Shown here: piece by piece, positions 19,054 through 26,138 of the stretch
How positions within the stretch are numbered: the stretch's first letter is position 1
Layout: each line of letters starts with the position of its first letter
Notes under the pieces: generated by a model
What the model was told of the DNA's origin: nothing
The model's input: only the letters and a program-made list of their open reading frames with translations
Databases searched by the model: none
From: DATFVA01 sp963764235
GTDB taxonomy: Bacteria; Bacteroidota; Ignavibacteria; Ignavibacteriales; Ignavibacteriaceae
DNA length: 64,000 nt
Assembly (NCBI GenBank): GCA_963764235.1
Contig: CAVXRO010000006.1
Coordinates: 558,001-622,000, forward strand
Direction of reading: 5' to 3'
Position numbers and translations under genes: made by a program

Positions 19054-19147
19054 TAGCAGATTTTGTCAGTATAAGGATCTGGCATCCATTCTGTGAAGCT
19101 GCATTTTCGTTTACATAATTAAACCCTGATTCAAGTCATTGCTCCGG

Positions 19148-19276
19148 TCAGGAATCAAGGATCCCGGGTTCTACCCGGTTTTCTGTGCGGATTTTTCGTC
19201 TGCTCTGAAGAGTATCATAAGTGGCTATCCCAGCCAGGATTACCACCATCAAAATCTCTAATATATTCTCTGACAC
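19148..19276 (-). CDS. possible 42-residue single-pass membrane microprotein
   Basis: A GTG-started frame gives 42 residues: a short N-terminus (VSENILE), a hydrophobic segment (ILMVVILAGIATY), then a basic tail (SRRKIRTENR). AAAAGGTG stands 7 bases before the GTG as a plausible ribosome binding site. The composition (membrane segment then positive tail) is that of real small membrane proteins, and it fills an otherwise empty gap of nearly 500 bases. No family is recognised and no terminator is obvious, so it remains a candidate. Confidence 0.4.
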   Translation of the reverse strand: MSENILEILMVVILAGIATYDTLQSRRKIRTENRVEPGILDS

Positions 19277-19526
19277 TATATTCACCTTTTGAAATCTGAT
19301 TTATCGCTTGAAATCTAAATTATTAGCTGCAGAGATATATTAAGCGGCTGTTAAATAAAAATTAAGTTATTGTTAAGGGAATAATTCGTCTGTAATGGGT
19401 TTTCCCCGTTTATCTGCTTTTTTGTACGCCTTTCCCATAAGTATACATTCGGCGAAACATAATGCATTTCCGTCCGTCCTAATAATCAGAAAACCGGCAT
19501 TCGCGAACTTTTTTGAGGAGAGTAAA
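19277..19526. other. intergenic region between the microprotein candidate and the coiled-coil lipoprotein
   Basis: AT-rich 250-base gap between two divergent starts. It should hold both promoters, but no confident -35/-10 or TTG/TANNTTTG pair can be fixed by eye. The lipoprotein frame is open back to 19395, but that upstream part (MGFPRLSAFLYAF...) precedes a perfect lipoprotein signal and is therefore treated as untranslated leader. Confidence 0.4.
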
Positions 19527-20492
19527 ATGAAACAGAGAGCTTCAACAATTAAAAAACTTTCTTTACTGCTGATTCCTGCGGCATTATTGTTTGCTTTAGC
19601 GGGCTGCAGTACATCAAACCAGGGAACAGCCCTGCAATCGGATTTGAATACCAGGGCAGACCAGACCTTCTCCTTTTATAAGGATGATGATGGAAAAAAT
19701 GTCCGCTGGGAGGTGAACTTTGAGAATGGTGAAATCAGTTCCCTTTATAAAGACGGACAGCGCATACCCGACAGCGAAATTGAAGATTATAAGGATATGA
19801 TATTTCACGGGCTTGATAAGCTTCACAACAAATCTCACCATATTTCGATTGATTTGAGTGGTTTCGAATCCGATATGGGCAGGTTTAGACAGGATATGCA
19901 GAAACTGAAAGAGGAGATGCAGAATCAGAAGTATGAATTTAATTTTAATAATCAAGAATTCAAGGAAGGAATGAAAAAACTTTCTGAAGAACTTTCCACG
20001 CTGAAGGATAAAAAGATAAGAATTGATTACGACTCCGATAAATTTCGTGAAGAAATGAAAAATCTTAAAAAAGAGCTCGATATACATGTAGATGTTAGTA
20101 TGGATGATCTTGATAAAAGTCTTGAGAAGATGAATGAAGAAATGGTTGAACACAGGCAGGAACTGAGTCATATTACAATTGATCTTTCGGGATTGGATGA
20201 AGCAATGGCTCACCTGGATGAAAACCTGGCGAATGTTAAAATAAATCTTAAAGGTCTGGATGTAAAGCTTAAAAAACTGAATGAATTTATCGATAAGATA
20301 AAAGAAGAGATGGTTAAAGATAATTTGCTGAAGGACACGAAAGATAAGCTAAATCTGGAATTGAATAAAAACGGAATGAAAGTAAACGGAAGGGAAGTTC
20401 CGCGGGAATTATTTGAAAAATATAAGAGGATGTACGAAGAACATTTTGATAAAAAACTTTCTGAAGACAACAATTTCCGGATAATTGATTAA
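19527..20492 (+). CDS. lipoprotein built of beta-strand/helix repeats
   Basis: 321 residues, starting MKQRASTIKK after a GAGGAGAG ribosome binding site. Lipobox LAGC with Cys27. Residues about 105-285 are six repeats, each a short strand (ISIDLSG, YEFNFNN, IRIDYDS, IHVDVSM, ITIDLSG, VKINLKG) followed by a charged helix such as EEMKNLKKELD. The units are 21-30 residues long and predict a coiled-coil-rich rod. The C-terminus (GMKVNGREVPRELFEKYKRMYEEHF) resembles the tail found in some Bacteroidota M56/anti-sigma-like envelope proteins. Function unknown; probably a periplasm-spanning or scaffold lipoprotein. A strong terminator follows. Confidence 0.7.
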   Translation: MKQRASTIKKLSLLLIPAALLFALAGCSTSNQGTALQSDLNTRADQTFSFYKDDDGKNVRWEVNFENGEISSLYKDGQRIPDSEIEDYKDMIFHGLDKLHNKSHHISIDLSGFESDMGRFRQDMQKLKEEMQNQKYEFNFNNQEFKEGMKKLSEELSTLKDKKIRIDYDSDKFREEMKNLKKELDIHVDVSMDDLDKSLEKMNEEMVEHRQELSHITIDLSGLDEAMAHLDENLANVKINLKGLDVKLKKLNEFIDKIKEEMVKDNLLKDTKDKLNLELNKNGMKVNGREVPRELFEKYKRMYEEHFDKKLSEDNNFRIID

Positions 20493-20515
20493 TTGTTCAT
20501 CTTCATCTCACACAC

Positions 20516-20553
20516 AAAAAAAGGTATTCTATTGCCGGAATACCGCTTTTTTA
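20516..20553 (+). terminator. rho-independent terminator after the repeat lipoprotein
   Basis: An A-rich lead, then GGTATTC (20523-20529) paired with GAATACC (20538-20544) over an 8-base loop, followed by GCTTTTTTATTTT. It starts 24 bases after the stop. Confidence 0.8.
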
Positions 20554-20602
20554 TTTTAATATTACTCTGCTTCTTAAAACCTATAATGATTTAAAAATAA
20601 CT

Positions 20603-20641
20603 GAGGCTGTCTCAACGAGTCCGGAATATGAAGACAGCCTC
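20603..20641. repeat. short member of the GAGGCTGTCT...AGACAGCCTC repeat family
   Basis: Perfect 10-bp inverted ends, GAGGCTGTCT and AGACAGCCTC, 19 bases apart. It lies between convergent genes and on the minus strand could also act as the terminator of the outer-membrane protein gene, 11 bases from its stop. Confidence 0.7.
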
Positions 20642-20651
20642 ATTTAAGTTA

Positions 20652-21329
20652 TCAGAAGTAGAAGTTAATACCGAGACTTCCGGTCATTGTTCCGAATAGC
20701 GTCAGGCTCGCACCTTTATCAGTAGGTTGACCTGTTGTTGTACTCTCTGGTTCACTAAAACTCAGGAAACCAAGTTTATAATCAGCGTTTAAGGCAAACC
20801 CTTCGTCGATAAAATACTGACCGCCGAAATCAACAAAAAATCCAATTGAATTAGCCGAGAATTCCGTTTTCGCAGGTGTCGGTCCGGTATCCTCATCAGT
20901 TCGTGAATAAGATCCAAAAGTAACTCCGGCTCCAACCCAGGCGGCTACATTCTGGAACTTTGGTTGGAAGTACTTATTGACAAAAGCTGTAATACCGAAA
21001 ACTGTTGAACTCATCTTTGTTTGATCTGCAGTATTTTCAGATGAAGTTGAACCAAAATCTAATACACCCCCGATTGCCCAGCTTGTTGAAATGAAATAAC
21101 CATAGTGGACCCCGTAGAGATTGATCATATCACCTCCTAAATTAGTTTCAACGACTGAAGCCAATTTCCCATTAAAATCACCAACTCCCGGCGTCCATTG
21201 AAACCCGGTAAATGATGTCCCTTGTGTAAGCTCAGCTCTGTAGCCGGCCGGTGCTTCGGGAGCGTTCTGTGCATACACCATTGAAGCAAAGATGATTATT
21301 GAAAAAAGAACTGTAAATGAACGTATCAT
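20652..21329 (-). CDS. outer-membrane beta-barrel protein
   Basis: 225 residues with a signal peptide (RSFTVLFSIIIFASMVYAQ). The mature part consists of alternating amphipathic strands (VHYGYFISTSWAIGGVLDFGS, SIGFFVDFGGQYFI, NADYKLGFLSF) and ends ...GSLGINFYF with a terminal aromatic. This is the pattern of OmpW/OmpA-type eight-stranded barrels (OMP_b-brl-like), located in the outer membrane. It stands alone with no operon partner. No ligand or channel role can be inferred. Confidence 0.75.
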   Translation of the reverse strand: MIRSFTVLFSIIIFASMVYAQNAPEAPAGYRAELTQGTSFTGFQWTPGVGDFNGKLASVVETNLGGDMINLYGVHYGYFISTSWAIGGVLDFGSTSSENTADQTKMSSTVFGITAFVNKYFQPKFQNVAAWVGAGVTFGSYSRTDEDTGPTPAKTEFSANSIGFFVDFGGQYFIDEGFALNADYKLGFLSFSEPESTTTGQPTDKGASLTLFGTMTGSLGINFYF

Positions 21330-21568
21330 ATTAGTACCTCATTGTTATTAGGGAATTATGTTTGGTTAGATAGAAGGTCAACTGAATTGAATCGGAAAAA
21401 TCATACCGATTTTCTCTCTTCATCCTGTTCAGGAAGTAATGAACTTTTAATATTTTAAAGTCCAAGAAATGAACCGGGATTGTTATGGGATTTTCTCTGG
21501 CAGAAAACTATGAAATTAAATATATAAAAACAATAAAAATATTGAATTTACTTAAAGTAAGTTGTTAA

Positions 21569-22183
21569 CTAAGTTTGCTCGGTCAGGGATCTTTTTAAGC
21601 TCAGCAAAAGAGTGTCTGCCTTGCTGCCTTCATCAGGAGAAGTGAGACTCTTATATTTTACCAATGCATTGAATGCATCCTCATATTCTTCATTCAACGC
21701 GTATACAAGTCCAAGATTAAAATAAATATTGGGGAATTCAGGCTCGATTTCCGCAGCAATCTCATAATGCAGCCTGGCAAGTCTGAAATCATTCTGTTCA
21801 AAATAAAGATTTGCGAGGTTATAATGTGCCTCAAGGTGGCGGGGTTCGTATTTAAGACACTGGGTGAAATAGTCGAATGCTTTGAGAGTATTTCCTGATT
21901 GTGTTTCCAGGATTCCCAGATTACAATTTGCATCCGCTACGCAGTCCTCTGCAATAATCGCTTTGAGGTAAGCTTCCTGCGCTCCGGGGTTACAGTGTTC
22001 ATCCAGCCATAATGCCTCTTCAAACGGTGTAAACCTTGATGGCAGCTGTATTACCTTTGCTTCCGCAGAAGCAAATAAATTTAACTGGCCTTCCTTTTCG
22101 AGATTCTTTGATTTTCGTTTCCTGGCCCGCCGATAACCAAGTTTTGAAGCACGGGTTGTATCTAATTGTATTACTTTTGCCAT
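21569..22183 (-). CDS. TPR protein with a clamp-binding-like QLNLF motif, Ku operon
   Basis: 204 residues. The N-terminal 50 are basic and probably disordered (ASKLGYRRARKRKSK), followed by QLNLF, which matches the bacterial beta-clamp-binding pentapeptide QL(S/D/N)LF. The phrase AKVIQL occurs twice (residues 2-7 and about 41-47). Residues 60-190 carry three to four tetratricopeptide repeats (ADANCNLGILETQSGN, LEAHYNLANLYFEQND, PNIYFNLGLVYALNEE). It starts 12 bases after the stop of ku and is surely co-transcribed with it. A scaffold linking Ku-bound ends to other repair or replication proteins is an attractive inference, not shown. Confidence 0.75.
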   Translation of the reverse strand: MAKVIQLDTTRASKLGYRRARKRKSKNLEKEGQLNLFASAEAKVIQLPSRFTPFEEALWLDEHCNPGAQEAYLKAIIAEDCVADANCNLGILETQSGNTLKAFDYFTQCLKYEPRHLEAHYNLANLYFEQNDFRLARLHYEIAAEIEPEFPNIYFNLGLVYALNEEYEDAFNALVKYKSLTSPDEGSKADTLLLSLKRSLTEQT

Positions 22184-22195
22184 CTCTTTCAGATC

Positions 22196-23050
22196 TTAAG
22201 CCTGTTTTCTCTGCTTTGTTTGTTTCTTTGCCGGTTTTGCAGCCTTCTTTTTCCCTTTAGCTTTTTCCATCGGCATTTTCTGCTTTTTAGCCTGTTCAAG
22301 ACTTTCTTTTAACGCCTGCATCATGTCAACTACAGGTCTGACCTCTTCTTCCGTTGAAACTATCTCTCTACCTTCAATCTTCGCCTGGATAACATCTTTT
22401 AACGCAGTCTGGTAGTGGTCTTCCATATTGATTTCAGAAAGACTGGTTGACATAGAATCAACAAGCGTCTTTGCAAGTTTAAGCTGTTCCTTATTAGATT
22501 TCAATCCATTAAGCAGAGGTACCTCTTTTATATTCCTGATCTCATCCGGATATCTCAGTTTATACATAACCATACCGTTCTCTCTTGGAGAAAGCATGAT
22601 AATATCTTCCCTGTCCCTAATAACCACACGTCCCACAGCCATCTTCCCGGTCTCCCTCAGGGTCTGCATAAGCAATGAATAGGCTCCCGCTGCAACTTCA
22701 CCATCAGGTCCTATATAATATGGGGTGTCGAATAAGGTTGGATCTACCTCTTTATCCTCAACAAAGCCTTCGATTTCAATTATCTTCGTGCTTTTAATTT
22801 TAATTTTGTCAATATCTTCCTGTTCAATAATAACGTACTGATCAGGTTCATATTCGTATCCTTTGGTTATTTCATTCTGCGAAAGGGATTTCCCGCACTT
22901 TTTACATTTTTTATCGTAACCGACTCTCCCGTTATCCTCTTTGTGAAGCTGGTTGAAACTTATTGAATTTTTTGCTTCTATTGCACTATAAACCCTGATA
23001 GGAATCGTTACAAGAGAAAACCGGATGTGGCCTTTCCATATAGCTCTCAT
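22196..23050 (-). CDS. ku: non-homologous end-joining protein Ku
   Basis: 284 residues. The opening MRAIWKGHIRFSLVTIPIRVYSA and HKEDNGRVGYDKKCKKCGKSL, KGYEYEPDQYVIIEQEDI are classic bacterial Ku. The Ku70/80 ring core fills about residues 1-230, and a lysine-rich tail (KAKGKKKAAKPAKKQ) follows, as in many bacterial Kus, where it contacts DNA. Ku homodimers thread onto broken DNA ends and recruit LigD. No ligD lies in this window, so the ligase must be elsewhere. The partner gene downstream is a TPR protein. Confidence 0.96.
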   Translation of the reverse strand: MRAIWKGHIRFSLVTIPIRVYSAIEAKNSISFNQLHKEDNGRVGYDKKCKKCGKSLSQNEITKGYEYEPDQYVIIEQEDIDKIKIKSTKIIEIEGFVEDKEVDPTLFDTPYYIGPDGEVAAGAYSLLMQTLRETGKMAVGRVVIRDREDIIMLSPRENGMVMYKLRYPDEIRNIKEVPLLNGLKSNKEQLKLAKTLVDSMSTSLSEINMEDHYQTALKDVIQAKIEGREIVSTEEEVRPVVDMMQALKESLEQAKKQKMPMEKAKGKKKAAKPAKKQTKQRKQA

Positions 23051-23249
23051 TTTAGAACCTCATGGTTAATTGAATAAATTGTAAACAAAGCATATTGAGA
23101 TTAGCATAATTTTAGAAAATAAGCAATAATAAATATTGAGTTAGCCAACAGGCCGGGGAAATCTTACTTAAAATATTTGATCCAGACGTTTTGTGAAGTT
23201 TCATTTAATAGGTAACTTCACCAAAAATGACAATTAAACGGAGTTATAT

Positions 23250-24680
23250 ATGACTAACGATGTCAGCGGAAAACGCCAGCATAGTTTTTTTGATGATGTA
23301 CTGAATTATTTTGACAGAGCAGCTGATTATACAAAATATCCCAAAGGTCTTCTCGACCAGATCAAATACTGCAATAGTGTCTACAGAATGAGGTTTCCTG
23401 TCAGGATAAAGGACCAGATAGAGGTATTCACCGCCTACCGTGTTGAACATAGTCAGCATAAACTTCCTGTAAAAGGGGGAATCAGGTTCAGCCTTTCGGT
23501 CAACCAGGATGAAGTAATGGCACTGGCCGCCCTAATGACTTATAAGTGCGCAGTGGTTGAAGTCCCCTTTGGAGGTGCAAAAGGTGGAGTCAGGATCAAT
23601 CCCAAATTATATTCTGAGGTAGAGCTTGAAAACATCACGAGGCGGTACACTGCGGAGCTGATCAAGAAAAATTTTATAGGTCCCGGCATTGATGTACCCG
23701 CACCTGATTATGGTACCAGCGGAAGGGAAATGGCCTGGATATCGGATACTTATGCAGCTTTTAATCCCGGTCAGATTGATGCATATGCATGTGTTACAGG
23801 AAAACCCATCAGTCAGGGTGGTGTGCATGGCAGGGAAGCGGCTACGGGCAAAGGCGTTTATTACGGTGTGAGGGAAGCCGTATGCCAGGAGGATGATATG
23901 AAGGAGTTAGGCCTTGAAACAGGTATCGAGGGAAAAAGAGTGGTTATACAGGGACTTGGGAATGTTGGCTATCATACTGCAAAAAATTTCCAGGAAGGCG
24001 GTGCTGTAATTACAACTATTGCGGAGTATGAAGGCGCTATTCATAGTGAAAAAGGTCTTGAAGTTGATGAGGTTGTAAAGCACAGGAACGAGACCGGTTC
24101 TATACTGAATTTTAAGAATGCTGAAAATATAAAGGATACTTCGAAGGCACTTGAGGTTGAATGTGATATACTGATTCCTGCTGCACTTGAAAACCAGCTG
24201 AACAGTGAGAACGCAGAGAGAATAAAAGCTAAAATAGTAGCAGAAGCCGCTAACGGACCCGTTACACCTGAAGCGGAAGAAATTCTTCTCAAAAAGAAAA
24301 TAATGATTATTCCTGATCTGTTTCTTAATGCGGGAGGGGTAACAGTATCCTATTTTGAATGGCTGAAAAATCTTTCACATATTAGATTCGGCAGGATGGG
24401 AAAGAGGTACGAGGAGAAGCTTAACAAAACTCTGGTGGATTCAATCGAATCAGCTATAGGGAAAAAGCTCAATGATTCCTCTAAAAGGATCATAATTCAT
24501 GGAGCTGAGGAAGAGGACCTGGTTAATTCAGGACTCGAAGAAACAATGATTATAGCATTCAATGAAATAAGAGAAACCTGGAAGGAAAATCCCAAAATTC
24601 CCGATCTTAGAACGGCTGCCTTCGTAAACGCAATAGATAAGATAGCCACTTCTTATATGGCGCTTGGAATATTTCCTTAG
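23250..24680 (+). CDS. Glu/Leu/Phe/Val dehydrogenase family protein (glutamate dehydrogenase-like)
   Basis: 476 residues of the ELFV amino-acid dehydrogenase family, which interconverts amino acid and 2-oxoacid plus ammonia with NAD(P). The substrate domain shows HKLPVKGGIRFS, then VEVPFGGAKGGVRINPK with the catalytic lysine, and VPAPDYGTSGREMAW with the catalytic aspartate. The NAD domain has VVIQGLGNVGYHTA. The C-terminal 110 residues are longer than in the minus-strand paralog. It is a single gene, convergent with that paralog; the two stop codons overlap (24677-24680). Glutamate is the likeliest substrate, but the residues seen cannot exclude others. Confidence 0.88.
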   Translation: MTNDVSGKRQHSFFDDVLNYFDRAADYTKYPKGLLDQIKYCNSVYRMRFPVRIKDQIEVFTAYRVEHSQHKLPVKGGIRFSLSVNQDEVMALAALMTYKCAVVEVPFGGAKGGVRINPKLYSEVELENITRRYTAELIKKNFIGPGIDVPAPDYGTSGREMAWISDTYAAFNPGQIDAYACVTGKPISQGGVHGREAATGKGVYYGVREAVCQEDDMKELGLETGIEGKRVVIQGLGNVGYHTAKNFQEGGAVITTIAEYEGAIHSEKGLEVDEVVKHRNETGSILNFKNAENIKDTSKALEVECDILIPAALENQLNSENAERIKAKIVAEAANGPVTPEAEEILLKKKIMIIPDLFLNAGGVTVSYFEWLKNLSHIRFGRMGKRYEEKLNKTLVDSIESAIGKKLNDSSKRIIIHGAEEEDLVNSGLEETMIIAFNEIRETWKENPKIPDLRTAAFVNAIDKIATSYMALGIFP

Positions 24681-25924
24681 ACCCAGCCGCGGAGCTTACA
24701 GGCCTCTGCAACACGTGCAACACCTACTACCATTGCGCCCAGCCGGGGATGAACTTTCTTTTCTTTGATGGCTTCATCAACACGATAATAGGCCTTGGTT
24801 AGTTTTTCATCTACCAGCTTGTGTATCGTATCCTCATCCCAGAAGAAAGAATATTTATCCTGCACCATCTCAAGATATGAAACAGTAACCCCTCCTGCAC
24901 TTGCAAGGATATCAGGAATGATGTGGATACCTTTTTTATTGAGAATAATGTCGGCCTCCGGTGTAGTCGGTCCGTTCGCCAGTTCGCAGATTATTTTTGC
25001 CTTAACCCGTTCAGCATTCTCTTTATGAATTGAATTTTCCAACGCCGCGGGATATAATACATTGACATCCAGTTCAAGCAGTTCATCGTGCCCGATCTCT
25101 TTTGAACCGGGGAATCCTTTTATTGAACCTTTCTTGAGCTTATAGGTAACAAGCTCCTTTGTATCAAATCCTTCAGGATTATATATAGCAGCCTTTGAAT
25201 CGCTGGCCGCCACCAGTTTCCCGCCGCCCAATATATCCTGGTGAAGAAGTGCTGCCCGCTGACCGGCATTTCCAAAACCCTGTATGGCATATGTACCTGT
25301 CGGATCAACATTCAGCTGCCGGCAGGCTTCTCTTACGGTGATTACGCCTCCGCGGGCGGTGGCATCACGTCTTCCTTCAGTGCCCCCTATCTGCGTCGGC
25401 TTATCGGTAAATGCTCCCGGGTGATGTTGATTGATTATTGTTTCATATTCATCCATCATCCAGGCCATAGTCTGCGGATTTGTATAAACGTCCGGTGCAG
25501 GAACATCCTTATCCACTCCTATCATCGGAGCTATGGCTCTTACGTATTCCCTAGAAAGGTATTCAAGTTCTCTTTCCGAAAGTTCCTTGGGGTTACAGCA
25601 TATTCCGCCTTTGGCTCCCCCGAGGGGCAGATCAAGGACCGCCGTTTTCCAGGTCATCCAGCAGGCAAGCGCTCTTATGGTATCTATAGTTTCATCAGGA
25701 TGAAACCTGATTCCTCCTTTTGCGGGTCCCCGGGCATAATTATATTGAACCCGGTAGCCCTGGAATATTTTTACCTTCCCCGAATCCATCTTTACGTGGA
25801 GCGTGAAGTTAAATTCTCTCTGGGGGAGGCTGAGCAGCGTGGTAGTAGGTTCATCCAGGTTTAACATTTTCGCAGCTTCAAGTATTTGCTGCCGTGCAAC
25901 ACGAAATGAATTGTAGGATTCCAT
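24677..25924 (-). CDS. Glu/Leu/Phe/Val dehydrogenase (NAD-type glutamate dehydrogenase-like)
   Basis: 415 residues, starting MESYNSFRVARQQ; the frame is open upstream, but this ATG comes one base after the stop of the zinc-ribbon gene. The family motifs are intact: ARGPAKGGIRFHP, LPLGGAKGGICCNPKEL (catalytic Lys), DVPAPDVYTNPQTMAW (catalytic Asp), YAIQGFGNAGQRAAL (dinucleotide loop) and GGVTVSYLEMVQD. Length and motifs fit the common bacterial/archaeal hexameric GDH. It is the last gene of the minus-strand cluster that also contains the ATP-grasp proteins and gdhA. Confidence 0.9.
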   Translation of the reverse strand: MESYNSFRVARQQILEAAKMLNLDEPTTTLLSLPQREFNFTLHVKMDSGKVKIFQGYRVQYNYARGPAKGGIRFHPDETIDTIRALACWMTWKTAVLDLPLGGAKGGICCNPKELSERELEYLSREYVRAIAPMIGVDKDVPAPDVYTNPQTMAWMMDEYETIINQHHPGAFTDKPTQIGGTEGRRDATARGGVITVREACRQLNVDPTGTYAIQGFGNAGQRAALLHQDILGGGKLVAASDSKAAIYNPEGFDTKELVTYKLKKGSIKGFPGSKEIGHDELLELDVNVLYPAALENSIHKENAERVKAKIICELANGPTTPEADIILNKKGIHIIPDILASAGGVTVSYLEMVQDKYSFFWDEDTIHKLVDEKLTKAYYRVDEAIKEKKVHPRLGAMVVGVARVAEACKLRGWV

Positions 25925-25925
25925 T

Positions 25926-26126
25926 TTAATCTTCCTCAAACTTTGATGGTTTATCCTGATCTTTTGGGTTTTCTTTTTTAAGATCAGGCTCAAGTATGAT
26001 CCGGTACCAGCAGTTTTTACAGGTAATCGTCCTGTCGACTTTTAAAAGGACCTGCTGCCAGGGACTAAGCTTGTGACCGCAGTGCGGACAGTTTTCCGGA
26101 ATTTTAGATTGCTCTTCCATAATCAT
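25926..26126 (-). CDS. small zinc-ribbon protein in the GDH cluster
   Basis: 66 residues with two CxxC knuckles, CPHCGHKL (about 14-21) and CKNCWYR (about 36-42), 22 residues apart. The C-terminal tail is acidic and lysine-rich. This is the outline of a treble-clef or zinc-ribbon binder of one zinc ion. It lies 12 bases after the ATP-grasp gene and one base before the GDH start, in the same transcript. Such tiny ribbons often bind a partner protein; a regulatory contact with GDH or the ATP-grasp protein is possible but unproven. The start may be the third codon (MEEQSK). Confidence 0.7.
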   Translation of the reverse strand: MIMEEQSKIPENCPHCGHKLSPWQQVLLKVDRTITCKNCWYRIILEPDLKKENPKDQDKPSKFEED

Positions 26127-26138
26127 TCTCTGACATTT

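Noticed and set aside
19395..19526. Upstream extension of the repeat lipoprotein (44 extra residues)
   Set aside because: It would bury a perfect lipoprotein signal peptide inside the protein; the ATG at 19527 has a good ribosome binding site.
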